A program made the position numbers and the translations under genes. From the IMG/VR virus record IMGVR_UViG_3300001373_000002, positions 1 to 64,000 of that record: a stretch of 64,000 bases of DNA; one strand, given 5' to 3'. The DNA comes from a virus. Below, one piece after another: positions 50,122 to 58,418 of the stretch. A model generated the notes under the pieces. That model was given only the letters and a program-made list of their open reading frames with translations. It searched no databases and was not told the origin of the DNA. The stretch's first letter is position 1, and every line of letters begins with the position of its first letter.

Positions 50122-52260
50122 CTATAAATGCAACTTTCTTTCTTTTATCTCTTTTGTCTTGCCTAGATTCCAGAAATTAGTTCCGAGATATCCACAAGTT
50201 CTTCTAGTTATAGTCAGCTTAGATTCGTCACGATTATTACAATTAGGGCAATACCATTTTATATTTTCATCTATCAACATTTCGCCTTCAAATCCACATA
50301 CTTGACAGTAATCACATTTTGTATTAAATTCTGCATACTGAATTGTATCGTATATAAATTTTATTCCAGATTCTACAGCCTCGATATTATGCATCATATA
50401 TGGGATTTCTGCGTAACTTATACATCCTCCGTTAGATATTGGCTGAAACTGCGACTCAAACATGAACTTACTAAACATGTCTATTTTCTCTCTTACGTCA
50501 ACATGATAAGAATTGGTGTAATAACCTTTATCAGTTACGTTTTCTATAATTCCAAATTGCTCTGTGTCTATTTTGGCAAATCTGTAACATAAAGACTCAG
50601 CTGGAGATCCATACAATCCAAATCCTATAGTGGTATCGTTCTTCCATCTTTCAGTAGTTTCCCTTAGTTTATTCATAACTCTTAAAGAGAACTTAAGTCC
50701 GTCTGTTTCTGTGTGGCTTTTACCAGTCATAAGTATTGATAGTTCGTATAAACCAATATACCCAAGCGAAATTGTGGAATATCCATTATATAAATACTTA
50801 TCTATAACCTCTCCTTTGTCTAGCCTTGCTATAGCGCCGTCTTGCCAATGTATAGGACTTGCGTCTGAAATAGTTCCTTTTAATAGTTTATGCTTACACA
50901 TCAACACTTCGTAACACATTTCTAGTCTTTCTTCCAATATTTTCCAAAACGTATCTTCGTCGCCATTACTTACAATTCCTATTTGTGGTAGATTAATACT
51001 GACAACTCCTTGATTAAACCTTCCTTCCCACTTATAATTACCATCTTCATCTTTGAAATTAGACAAGAAACTTCTACATCCCATACTCGAAAATACTTCT
51101 CCGTCATAAGCCTCTCGCATCTTTTTGGCAGAAATATAGTCTGGGTACATTCTTTTAGCACTGCATTTAGCACACAACTTTGTTATGTAATCGAACTTAC
51201 CACCGCTAAGATTGTTATTCTCATCAAGTACATATATCAACTTTGGGAAAGCTGGAGTTATATTAGCATCTTGCTTATTCGTGATTCCTTCATATCTTTG
51301 TTTGATGATTTCGTATACAATCATTTGAATCTCGTCTATATATTCGTCTGACTCATCGAGGTGTAAAAATATTGTAACAAAAGGGGATTGTCCATTAGTC
51401 GTCATAAGTGTATTAATCTGGTACTGAATCGTCTGTACACCAGACTTTAAATCATCCATCATCCTATCTATCGCCAAAGTGTTTGATAAACTCTCGCCAA
51501 ATCCTAAATCGTTATGATAGTGGCAAAATGCTTTAATGCGTGTCTTTCTAAGATATTTTCCAAGATGTTTTATGTTTACAGATTGTCCACCAAACTGACT
51601 ACTTGCTACTGCTGCCATAATTTGCGTCATTACTGTACATGCCACTTGAAAACTTTTTGGACTTTCAATTTTAATCCCATTTATAGATGTCCCATTGTCT
51701 AACATATCTTTTATGTCGATTAAACAACAATTAAACATTCCTTTTTGCATAGAATAGTCTAAGTCGTGAACATGGTAAATTCCTTTGTCATGAGCATCAA
51801 TCACATGTTGTGGAAATAAAATTCTTCTTGCTATATCTTTAGACGTTTCGCCAGCAATCAAATCTCTTTGTGTAGAATTTAGAATAGAGTTTTTATTTGA
51901 GTTATCATAAGACACTTCATTTTTTTCTCTGTTGATTAGTTGCATAATGCTATCGTCGGTAGTATTTGATTCTCGTATCATACTTCTTTTATATCTATAT
52001 AGCATATAATTCTTAGCTAAATCTTTATTTGGCAAATTCATCAATGCATTTTCTATTTCGTTTTGGATATCCTCTACGGTTATTAATCCATCTTCTAAGC
52101 ATATATAGTTGGCAACTTGACTTGTAATGTCTTCTGCCAATTCTAAGTCTTCGTCGTCTAAATCTGTCTTATATAATCCCTTCATGGAACTGCATATTGC
52201 GTTAAAAATCTTGCGACTATCAAACTTTACCTCTTCGCCATTTCTTTTAATTATAATCAT
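50122..52260 (-). CDS. nrdD: Anaerobic (class III) ribonucleotide reductase
   Basis: A 712-residue enzyme. Residues 1-90 are an ATP-cone regulatory domain (IKRNGEEVKFDSRKI). The barrel has KGIYHVHDLDY, SQFGGQSVN and FHYHNDLGFG-like segments. The C-terminus carries the zinc site (CQVC at 652-655 and CPNC at 671-674) and the glycyl-radical motif RTCGYLG with Gly690. It reduces ribonucleoside triphosphates with formate as reductant and is destroyed by oxygen, so the host must be an anaerobe. The activating radical SAM partner NrdG is not seen in this window; the host enzyme or a gene elsewhere must do it. Confidence 0.97.
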   Translation of the reverse strand: MIIIKRNGEEVKFDSRKIFNAICSSMKGLYKTDLDDEDLELAEDITSQVANYICLEDGLITVEDIQNEIENALMNLPNKDLAKNYMLYRYKRSMIRESNTTDDSIMQLINREKNEVSYDNSNKNSILNSTQRDLIAGETSKDIARRILFPQHVIDAHDKGIYHVHDLDYSMQKGMFNCCLIDIKDMLDNGTSINGIKIESPKSFQVACTVMTQIMAAVASSQFGGQSVNIKHLGKYLRKTRIKAFCHYHNDLGFGESLSNTLAIDRMMDDLKSGVQTIQYQINTLMTTNGQSPFVTIFLHLDESDEYIDEIQMIVYEIIKQRYEGITNKQDANITPAFPKLIYVLDENNNLSGGKFDYITKLCAKCSAKRMYPDYISAKKMREAYDGEVFSSMGCRSFLSNFKDEDGNYKWEGRFNQGVVSINLPQIGIVSNGDEDTFWKILEERLEMCYEVLMCKHKLLKGTISDASPIHWQDGAIARLDKGEVIDKYLYNGYSTISLGYIGLYELSILMTGKSHTETDGLKFSLRVMNKLRETTERWKNDTTIGFGLYGSPAESLCYRFAKIDTEQFGIIENVTDKGYYTNSYHVDVREKIDMFSKFMFESQFQPISNGGCISYAEIPYMMHNIEAVESGIKFIYDTIQYAEFNTKCDYCQVCGFEGEMLIDENIKWYCPNCNNRDESKLTITRRTCGYLGTNFWNLGKTKEIKERKLHL

Positions 52261-52278
52261 TTACTCTCCTTGTCGATA

Positions 52279-52464
52279 TTATTTATTTTCATTACTATTT
52301 CCGAACTCTTTCAGATTATCAAACATAAGACCATCTTCAATGTAAAAAATATCATATCCATATGAACATATTGATACAATTTGTCCTAGCCTTAAATCTG
52401 GGTTGTCTTTCCAAATATCTCTAAGCTTATCAACTATAACATCTATTCTTGATTCGTCTCTCAT
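52279..52464 (-). CDS. Small hypothetical protein
   Basis: A 61-residue protein with the pattern RIDVIVDKLRDIWKDNPDLRLGQIVS ... FYIEDGLMFDNLKEF. Short proteins of this pattern occur in many Firmicutes phages and mobile elements, to my recollection, without known function. The start overlaps the stop of the preceding gene (ATGA). Confidence 0.6.
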   Translation of the reverse strand: MRDESRIDVIVDKLRDIWKDNPDLRLGQIVSICSYGYDIFYIEDGLMFDNLKEFGNSNENK

Positions 52465-52709
52465 GCACAGTCTCCCATAACTTTAATAGATTCTATTTTA
52501 CTAGCCATAATAATTATAGAACTATTATTGTCTTCCCAATCTCTAAATTCTATCAACTTATCAGATCTAAGTATAAATGTTTTAATCTCTTGCGTAGTAG
52601 ATACTGCCGATAAATACATGCAGTTTAATACGTCACCAGAACTCATTACGATTCTTAGCTTGTACTTATAAAATACTCTGTCGTCTGTGACACTTTCTGT
52701 TTTTGTCAT
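52461..52709 (-). CDS. Small hypothetical protein
   Basis: Start at ATG 52709 behind AAAGGA, not the longer frame start at 52742, which lies in a hairpin. The 82-residue product is beta-rich (YKYKLRIVMSSGDVLNCMYLS, SIIIMASKIESIKVMG), of a type seen in small phage barrel proteins. It is coupled to the next gene by ATGA overlap. Confidence 0.55.
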   Translation of the reverse strand: MTKTESVTDDRVFYKYKLRIVMSSGDVLNCMYLSAVSTTQEIKTFILRSDKLIEFRDWEDNNSSIIIMASKIESIKVMGDCA

Positions 52710-52724
52710 ATTTAATCCTTTCGT

Positions 52725-52774
52725 ATACCTAAAACTCCACACAAGATATACTCATATGGAGTTTATTAAGGTAT
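52725..52774 (-). promoter_or_regulatory. Strong two-part hairpin in mRNA leader
   Basis: ATACCT (52725-52730) pairs with AGGTAT (52769-52774), and AAACTCCA (52732-52739) with TGGAGTTT (52757-52764): 14 bp with a small asymmetric inner loop and a 17-base end loop. It lies 16 bases before the start of the 52461-52709 gene, next to its ribosome site. There is no uridine run. Candidate site for translational control or protein binding. Confidence 0.6.
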
Positions 52775-52775
52775 G

Positions 52776-52994
52776 TTATTTTATTCTTTCTATCTTTAAA
52801 ATCTCGGAACTTCTAATAGCTATTGACGTGCTGTTTAGATTCACCACTCCGTCACTAATCTTAGATATTACTCCAATAAACGGATTGTGTTTAATCGTTG
52901 TGTATAATGCCACTTTGTCATCTTTTATAAATATTGTTTTCGCTTCGTTATATAATACATGCTGATTTGTACCAAGTTTCAAAGTTGAAATCAT
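52776..52994 (-). CDS. Small hypothetical protein
   Basis: A 72-residue beta-rich protein (LGTNQHVLYNEAKTIFIKDDKVALYTTIKHNPFIGVISKI) with AAGGAG upstream, its ribosome site lying in the end of the preceding 49-residue gene. The pattern suggests a small SH3 or Sm-like barrel. Function unknown. Confidence 0.55.
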   Translation of the reverse strand: MISTLKLGTNQHVLYNEAKTIFIKDDKVALYTTIKHNPFIGVISKISDGVVNLNSTSIAIRSSEILKIERIK

Positions 52995-52996
52995 AT

Positions 52997-53146
52997 TTAT
53001 GTCTCCTTATATTCTGCACATTTTATATCTTCGTGCATGTTATTTTGTATTTTTGACGCAGAGTGCTCGTCCTTTTGATATTTACACTTACAATCATTAT
53101 TCTTGAAATCGATATCATGATTTTTACAATTCCTGCAATTACTCAT
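52997..53146 (-). CDS. Cys-rich mini-protein (49 residues)
   Basis: MSNCRNCKNHDIDFKNN..., missed by usual length cut-offs. Cys at 4, 7, 19, 21 and 43 with His residues suggest a zinc site. It ends at TAA 52997 and starts at 53146, five bases after the previous coding region ends. No good ribosome site is seen, so translation may depend on the gene before it. Confidence 0.5.
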   Translation of the reverse strand: MSNCRNCKNHDIDFKNNDCKCKYQKDEHSASKIQNNMHEDIKCAEYKET

Positions 53147-53151
53147 TAATG

Positions 53152-53592
53152 TTACCATACGAAAGATATCGAAACGCTGTGTGTTTTAGGAGTTTCTCTT
53201 TCCCATAATAAATCTCTTGTATCTGCGTTAAATTTTAATTGATCAATTCCTACTTCTTTTGACAATCCATAAACTTTCATGATGTCGTATTTTTCATTTT
53301 TAGTATTGGTAAAATCTGACTTATATCTTCCAGCTCTAATAATTTCATTACCTTTTTGGTCTACTAGATTGTTATACTCGCTGCATGAAGAAACCATTAA
53401 AATTCTTCCATCTCTGATTTCTACCATCATAAATGGCTTTAAAGCTACTGGAGTATCTTGTCTGTAAGAGCCATTGAATAATTCACTATAATTAATATAT
53501 CTTTCATTCGTACTATCAACCACATAATCATTATGAACTCCAAATGGAGCATCTAACACTACAACGTCGCCAATTCTTAATCCTTTAATCAT
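53152..53592 (-). CDS. Hypothetical protein
   Basis: A 146-residue protein with AAAGGAG upstream. It opens GLRIGDVVVLDAPFGVHNDYVVD, a barrel-like strand pair, and continues with MMVEIRDGRILMVSS. No family recognised. It lies in a run of very small genes behind the promoter at 54053. Confidence 0.55.
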   Translation of the reverse strand: MIKGLRIGDVVVLDAPFGVHNDYVVDSTNERYINYSELFNGSYRQDTPVALKPFMMVEIRDGRILMVSSCSEYNNLVDQKGNEIIRAGRYKSDFTNTKNEKYDIMKVYGLSKEVGIDQLKFNADTRDLLWERETPKTHSVSISFVW

Positions 53593-53645
53593 AATATTCT
53601 CCTTTATTTTGTCTTATTTTATTTTTTTAACACACTTATTAACTA

Positions 53646-53819
53646 CTATCTTAGATCATTAATGTAACATTCCTTGTTATTTAGCTTGTCACATAATTCT
53701 TCCATGTCATTTTCTTTCTTAGATCTGATTCCAGTATAAGACTTAAGTCCATGCTCGCTTTCTGCTTCGAAAATGCAAAAATTACCATCTACTAACTTTG
53801 TACTATAGAATTTGTTCAT
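53646..53819 (-). CDS. Small hypothetical protein (57 residues)
   Basis: Product MNKFYSTKLVDGNFCIFE..., ATG at 53819 with AAAGGAG upstream and stop at 53646. It has two strands and a helix (NDMEELCDKLNNKECYIND). Below the usual length cut-off, but well-formed start signals support it. Confidence 0.55.
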   Translation of the reverse strand: MNKFYSTKLVDGNFCIFEAESEHGLKSYTGIRSKKENDMEELCDKLNNKECYINDLR

Positions 53820-53862
53820 TAATTTTCTCCTTTCTAGTTATTTTATTTATACTCCCCGTATA

Positions 53863-54021
53863 CTAACCGAATTTCTTCATTAATTTTTCTGCTTCACTTA
53901 TTGAAAGAGCTGGTATGCCTTTTTTTGGACAGTCATCATATAAAACGCATGATTTTTTTTCACATACTACTCTTTTACAGTAATTTTGTAAGCTAAGGAT
54001 ATTCTTTTGGTGCTTTGTCAT
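53863..54021 (-). CDS. Cys-rich mini-protein (52 residues)
   Basis: Product MTKHQKNILSLQNYCKRV..., ATG at 54021 with AAAGGAGG upstream. Four Cys (CKRVVCEKKSCVLYDDC) probably bind a metal, followed by a short helix (SISEAEKLMKKF). It is the first gene after a perfect promoter (54053-54081). Unknown function. Confidence 0.6.
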   Translation of the reverse strand: MTKHQKNILSLQNYCKRVVCEKKSCVLYDDCPKKGIPALSISEAEKLMKKFG

Positions 54022-54052
54022 TTTTCCTTCCTCCTTTCTTTATCATATACTT

Positions 54053-54081
54053 ATTATATCATATATCTTTTTGGTTGTCAA
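54053..54081 (-). promoter_or_regulatory. Perfect consensus promoter (leftward)
   Basis: Minus strand: TTGACA (54076-54081), 17 bases, TATAAT (54053-54058), with an extended TGA before the -10. It overlaps the end of the two-helix membrane protein gene and drives the run of small genes to the left. Confidence 0.85.
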
Positions 54082-54322
54082 TACTTTTTTTTACATTATT
54101 TAAATTATTTTTCTTTATTACTTTAGCTATAAATAAATCTATAAAGTATCTTGGAATGTAGTTTATAGAAAAACATGTAAATAAGCATATTGCAAATCTA
54201 TCAAGGGCTGAATCTACACATATTTCAAGCTTTATAGTTATTAAGAAAATCAATACTATAGACGACATAGATAGTATCATTGTTGATATAAATTCTGATA
54301 GGAACTTATCTAATTTATTCAT
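54059..54322 (-). CDS. Small membrane protein with two segments
   Basis: An 87-residue protein with two membrane segments (residues about 11-31, FISTMILSMSSIVLIFLITI, and 41-63, RFAICLFTCFSINYIPRYFIDLF) and a basic tail. Its ATG overlaps the stop of the preceding gene (TTATGA). Function unknown; could be a membrane-acting early protein. Confidence 0.6.
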   Translation of the reverse strand: MNKLDKFLSEFISTMILSMSSIVLIFLITIKLEICVDSALDRFAICLFTCFSINYIPRYFIDLFIAKVIKKNNLNNVKKSIDNQKDI

Positions 54323-54762
54323 AAGTTATCTGTTTTAATCATATATATAACTGCGTCAACACGATTGTCTTCGAGTTCTTTACGTATAATATCTATAAGG
54401 AAATTATATTTATCCTTATCTTCTAAGTAAAACGCAATAGAACATATGTTTCTGCGTGCCCAATCCTTAATATTACTTATATTTTTGCGAATAAATTCAA
54501 TATTTCCGTCATAATCATCATGTCCAATATATGTCAAGGCAGAACTTACAAAAACTCTGTCTGAAAATGTCCAATCATTACGCATTGATAAGAAATTTAT
54601 ACTAGATAGAAATCTTGCATAATCAGACTTGGCTGTCTTGTTAATACTAAAACACTCTTCTACTATTTTGTTATTCATTCCTTCTCCATCACGTCCGCTT
54701 ATAAAAAAATCCACACGTCTTTCTTCTTTCTTGTATTCTTCAATATCTAATACTTCTATCAT
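54319..54762 (-). CDS. Hypothetical helical protein
   Basis: A 147-residue helical protein (RNDWTFSDRVFVSSALTYIGHDDYDGNIEFIRKNISNIKDWARRNICSIA is HEAT-like in rhythm). Its ATG overlaps the stop of the nucleotidyltransferase gene (ATGA). No family recognised. Confidence 0.5.
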   Translation of the reverse strand: MIEVLDIEEYKKEERRVDFFISGRDGEGMNNKIVEECFSINKTAKSDYARFLSSINFLSMRNDWTFSDRVFVSSALTYIGHDDYDGNIEFIRKNISNIKDWARRNICSIAFYLEDKDKYNFLIDIIRKELEDNRVDAVIYMIKTDNL

Positions 54763-55811
54763 ACTTTCACTCCTTTGTTATTTTTTATATTTCCAACTAC
54801 AATTCTTTCGTTTACCGACATTGTAAAATCTCTTATTTTCTTATAGTCGGGCTTATCTGACAACTCTGTGTTTTTCTTTGCGTATTCTAACTTTTGTTCG
54901 TAATCTGCTATTATGTCGAAGAATTCTGTCACAACTTGCTTATTATCGTCTAAATATTTACCATTTCTTATATCCATTAATAGATCATGCTCAGCGTCTC
55001 TATAAGTTACTATCTTTTGTTTCTCAAGTATATCTAAGCACATAATATATAATCTTAATAGGTGGCACATATGCTTTCCAAGTTTATCATGTTTCGCAGC
55101 GTTTTCGTTACGCTTACCTAAAACTCCATATTCTTTTACAATCGACTGCATTTCTGACATCATCGACTTATAATCTCTTAATGGATAATTCTTAAAGTTT
55201 ACATCCATAAAAATTTCAGTATCATATTCTTCTTGTGCTGACTCGCCAATATACAAATTGATATTATCATCATCGTTGCTAAAATACCTATCTTTAAAAT
55301 AATATTTGGCATTATTCAGTGTATTTAATATATGCTGCTCTCTTTCAGAATGAGATACGTCACGTTTAGATTTGTTAGTAAGTCGTCTAAGCTGTTGATT
55401 GGCATATCCTCCAAATGAATGAATTGCTAGTTTTGATAAGAATAAATCGCTATTATCTAAAAGTTCTTGTCCAATATCGCTAACATGTAAATAATGTTCT
55501 TTGTTACATCCTAGAATTTCAATAGTGTTTGGATTGCAATTGGTTAAAAGTGTGATTATTTTGTTAAATGAATAAATTGTAGTGTCAGTTTCGTTGTTAA
55601 TAAATTGGTTAAAGTTACTATTTGTCAAGATATCTTCTTTTGAGTTTAAAGCAATTCCTCTTACATCTAGGTCACTGTCTTCGTTGTTAGTGCCATAAGC
55701 ATAACTTCCACCAAGTGTTAGTAATATTATATTATCTTTTAATCTTGGTTCATCTCTAAGAAAGCTATATTTATCCGAATTTACTAACTGTTTGATTTCT
55801 TCTAAATTCAT
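54759..55811 (-). CDS. YcgL-type nucleotidyltransferase (DNA polymerase beta superfamily)
   Basis: Start at ATG 55811 behind AAAGGAG; 350 residues. The catalytic motif GGSYAYGTNNEDSDLDVRGI (near 34-53) has the GS and D-x-D of the polymerase beta superfamily. A helical C-terminal half (LRRLTNKSKRD, KHMCHLLRLYIMCLDIL) completes the COG3541-like plan. These enzymes transfer a nucleotide to proteins or RNA; the target of this subfamily is unknown. It directly follows the DNA methyltransferase gene. Confidence 0.8.
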   Translation of the reverse strand: MNLEEIKQLVNSDKYSFLRDEPRLKDNIILLTLGGSYAYGTNNEDSDLDVRGIALNSKEDILTNSNFNQFINNETDTTIYSFNKIITLLTNCNPNTIEILGCNKEHYLHVSDIGQELLDNSDLFLSKLAIHSFGGYANQQLRRLTNKSKRDVSHSEREQHILNTLNNAKYYFKDRYFSNDDDNINLYIGESAQEEYDTEIFMDVNFKNYPLRDYKSMMSEMQSIVKEYGVLGKRNENAAKHDKLGKHMCHLLRLYIMCLDILEKQKIVTYRDAEHDLLMDIRNGKYLDDNKQVVTEFFDIIADYEQKLEYAKKNTELSDKPDYKKIRDFTMSVNERIVVGNIKNNKGVKV

Positions 55812-55836
55812 GACTCGCTCCTTTCTAAAACACATA

Positions 55837-56592
55837 TTAACCATTATTCCAAACTTCTATTTTAGTGTCTATACACGCAATGTGATTATTAATTCTTTTA
55901 TTTGATATGTTGTAATAATTCCTATCTAGTTCGAATCCTATGTATTGTCTATTAGTATTTATACATGCTATAGCGGTACTCCCGCCCCCTATGCAATTAT
56001 CCATCACAACTTCGCCGTCGTTTGTATACGTTTTAATTAGGTATTCTAATAGAGCTACTGGTTTTTGTGTTGGATGTACCGTATTTTTATCACGCTTAAA
56101 TTCTATAACCGACAAAGGATATCTTTCACCTTCACTTTTTGAAATATGTCCACCGCAGCTTTTATCGTAATTATAACTCTCGCTTCCGCTTCCTTGTTTG
56201 CAAATATACGGTTTAAATCCCAATCTCATTTGTGGGTTATATGTAGGAGTTTTCTTGTAAAATACTAATATATTCTCATGATTTTTTAGTGGCATCTTTT
56301 TAGCGTTAAGAAATCCAGTTCCATTCTCTTTTTGCCATATCCATTCATACTTTAGGTTTTTTATGTTGCTACATCCCAATACTTTGTCAAATGGAGATTG
56401 TGCAAATAGTACGATAGCTCCATCGTCTTTTATTACTCTATTATAAGCGTTCCACAACTCTTGTAAATCGATAACAGTATCCCACTTGTTTCTAGTAGTT
56501 CCATATGGCAAATCACATAAAATCATATCAATTGATTTGTCATTTAATTTTTTCATTCCTTCTATGCAATCTTCATTATATATTTCATTCAT
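55837..56592 (-). CDS. DNA adenine/N4-cytosine methyltransferase (beta class)
   Basis: A 251-residue enzyme. It opens NEDCIEGMKKL, then has catalytic motif IV as DLPYG (a DPPY variant, near 27-31), the target-recognition middle, HPTQKP (motif X-like) and motif I as MDNCIGGGSTAIAC with ECIGFELD-like YIGFELDRNYY. Order IV before I marks the beta class. It methylates an exocyclic amino group in DNA, probably against restriction. It is the first gene behind the promoter at 56617 and has no restriction partner. Confidence 0.93.
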   Translation of the reverse strand: MNEIYNEDCIEGMKKLNDKSIDMILCDLPYGTTRNKWDTVIDLQELWNAYNRVIKDDGAIVLFAQSPFDKVLGCSNIKNLKYEWIWQKENGTGFLNAKKMPLKNHENILVFYKKTPTYNPQMRLGFKPYICKQGSGSESYNYDKSCGGHISKSEGERYPLSVIEFKRDKNTVHPTQKPVALLEYLIKTYTNDGEVVMDNCIGGGSTAIACINTNRQYIGFELDRNYYNISNKRINNHIACIDTKIEVWNNG

Positions 56593-56616
56593 ACAATAGC
56601 ATTCTCCTTTTAATAT

Positions 56617-56645
56617 ATTGTATCACATATTTTGTCAAAAGTAAA
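56617..56645 (-). promoter_or_regulatory. Extended -10 promoter (leftward)
   Basis: Minus strand: TGATACAAT with -10 TACAAT at 56617-56622. TTTACT stands 17 bases before it; a TTGACA is present but only 10 bases away. The 14-base ATGTGATACAATAT also occurs at the 49080 promoter. Confidence 0.55.
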
Positions 56646-56668
56646 TAAAGATTAATAATGTAATTGCT

Positions 56669-57133
56669 TTATAAGGTTGCAAAATATGGTATATCTCTAT
56701 TCTTCCACGAAAATATATGACTTTTACACTTATTGTAGTAATTGATATACGAATTTTCTACATCTAACAACTTTACTTCTTCTGGCATACATTTTGGAGG
56801 AGTTGTAAATCCTATGTCTGCTATATTCGGCTCTGTCATATCTTCCATTATCTGTTGGCATTTATGAACTTTGCCATATCTGTAAGTATATTCTTTTGAT
56901 ATCGCAATTCCCAACTCTCTAAGATATTTCCAATTAGATAACGATTCTCTTGCCCATATACAACTAGGATGATTTTTATGAGTAAGTTTATAATTAGCTA
57001 ATTCTGATTGTTCACATACGTGATAAGTGGAACATAATATTTGAGCTGTTTCTGTTGGCATTTTAACTACATGTTTGTCTACATACATTTTTACATTGTT
57101 TTCTATATCATAGTCTAGTATAAAAATATTCAT
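56669..57133 (-). CDS. Pyrimidine dimer glycosylase-like conserved phage protein
   Basis: Start at ATG 57133 behind AGGAGG. The 154-residue protein opens MNIFILDYD, then DKHVVKMPTETAQILCSTYH and KNHPSCIWARESLSNWKYL, a pattern shared by a widespread family of phage proteins often named pyrimidine dimer DNA glycosylase. If the name is right it removes UV-damaged bases. The biochemical role of this branch is uncertain. A perfect promoter (57165-57193) stands directly before it. Confidence 0.7.
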   Translation of the reverse strand: MNIFILDYDIENNVKMYVDKHVVKMPTETAQILCSTYHVCEQSELANYKLTHKNHPSCIWARESLSNWKYLRELGIAISKEYTYRYGKVHKCQQIMEDMTEPNIADIGFTTPPKCMPEEVKLLDVENSYINYYNKCKSHIFSWKNRDIPYFATL

Positions 57134-57155
57134 AAAAATCATCCTCCTATTTGTA

Positions 57156-58043
57156 TTATTTACTATTATACACCTTTTTAAACATTGTGTCAATACTATC
57201 TTCTAAATTATATCTAATTTCTGACGTGGAGTTATTTGCATACTTGCCGTCTACTAGATCGATATAAAATGTAAAGTTTCCATCATCTCCCATATAGAAA
57301 GACTTCCAATCTTTTTCGTCCATCTTGTTTTTTAAGTCTAATTGCTTCAATGCTAAATTGTCAAAACTTACAACTTTAAAGTGCGTAAATATATCTATTA
57401 TATTGTCACTCATAAACTTCTTTCTTGCTTCAATCAATTCTTCGTTATTTTTAAAATTATCAACACCACGTCTAAATTGCTTATATCCCAATACTAAAAT
57501 CTTTAAATCATTATTAGCTAAAGCTTCTATATCTCTTTGACTTACGATTCCATTAATTATATGTATAACCGCATTGTCGAACTTCTTGATATCGGCTATA
57601 AACTTACTAGTCGGATTGCTTAATGACACTCCTAGCCCATTAATAAGTTTTTGTTCGTATAAGTATCTTATCTTGTCAAAATATCTATCGAAATGAACTT
57701 GGTTTACTGTCATGCTTACGATTATACTTTTACTCTTCATAAGCTCTAAAAATTCTACGATGTCTGGATGCGAAATTGGATTGCCTCCACCAATAGCAAG
57801 TTCTGTATATGGATGCAGCGAATTATAAAAAGTTGGATTCAATATATCTCCGTGCAACCCTTCGATACTGCTATTTTCATGACACATAGGACAGCTTAGA
57901 TCGCAGTAGTTGGTAATTTTGACATCGCAACATTCACTAAACTCTGGAATAAACTCGTCATCTTTTGTTTGTCTTATTTTTGTTCCATTATCTAAATCTA
58001 ATAGCACATTAAAGTTTCCATTTTTATAAGTAACAAATTTCAT
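57156..58043 (-). CDS. Radical SAM protein
   Basis: The start is best at ATG 58043, which lies just after the preceding stop with GGAAGGG upstream. The 295-residue product has the 4Fe-4S binding CDLSCPMC (CxxxCxxC, near 47-54), AIGGGNP for SAM binding and a TIM-barrel-like series of strands (IIVSMTVNQVHF, GLGVSLSNP, AVIHIINGI, LKILVLGYKQ). The substrate is unknown. The motif CPMCHENSS and GGGNPISHPDI point to a SPASM-less enzyme like those acting on peptides or nucleotides. It is not NrdG-like in size or sequence. Needs an anaerobic host, in line with NrdD. Confidence 0.88.
   Translation of the reverse strand: MKFVTYKNGNFNVLLDLDNGTKIRQTKDDEFIPEFSECCDVKITNYCDLSCPMCHENSSIEGLHGDILNPTFYNSLHPYTELAIGGGNPISHPDIVEFLELMKSKSIIVSMTVNQVHFDRYFDKIRYLYEQKLINGLGVSLSNPTSKFIADIKKFDNAVIHIINGIVSQRDIEALANNDLKILVLGYKQFRRGVDNFKNNEELIEARKKFMSDNIIDIFTHFKVVSFDNLALKQLDLKNKMDEKDWKSFYMGDDGNFTFYIDLVDGKYANNSTSEIRYNLEDSIDTMFKKVYNSK
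57165..57193 (-). promoter_or_regulatory. Perfect consensus promoter (leftward)
   Basis: Minus strand: TTGACA (57188-57193), 17 bases, TATAAT (57165-57170). It lies inside the last codons of the radical SAM gene and drives the glycosylase-like gene. Confidence 0.85.
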
Positions 58044-58047
58044 ATTA

Positions 58048-58389
58048 TTAGTCATCCCTTCCATATACTCCGAATATATGAATTACTTCTCCAGATTTTG
58101 TAGTATAGGTATCTTCGTAGCCTTCTACACTGTAATTATCTTCGCTTTCAAGGAAATCTTCGAGTGTGTATATGCACAACTCTTTTAACGCTTCGTCTAA
58201 ACTCATTTCGTGTACTTTATACTTTTTAATAAGATCTGCAACTTCTTGTTTTTCGTATATATTACCACCACTATCGACAAACGCCTCTTTGTTTAATAAT
58301 CTTTGATACACGTCGTCCTCGCATACTGTAAGAGAGTGTGTGCTGCTTGAGTTTGTTTCGAATACATTTCTTCTAATTTGAATTTTCAT
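58048..58389 (-). CDS. Conserved phage protein with FETNSSSTHS motif
   Basis: Start at ATG 58389 behind AAGGAG; 113 residues. It opens MKIQIRRNVFETNSSSTHSL, a motif found in many phage proteins of unknown role. The rest is acidic and helical (ALKELCIYTLEDFLESEDNYS). It has its own promoter (58419-58447) and precedes the radical SAM gene by 4 bases, so the two are co-transcribed and may be functionally linked. Confidence 0.7.
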   Translation of the reverse strand: MKIQIRRNVFETNSSSTHSLTVCEDDVYQRLLNKEAFVDSGGNIYEKQEVADLIKKYKVHEMSLDEALKELCIYTLEDFLESEDNYSVEGYEDTYTTKSGEVIHIFGVYGRDD

Positions 58390-58418
58390 AATTAATCTCC
58401 TTTTTTTATTTAATATAA

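Noticed and set aside
57156-58043. Radical SAM gene as NrdG, the activase of NrdD
   Set aside because: It is much longer than NrdG, lacks its typical cluster surroundings and is not adjacent to nrdD.
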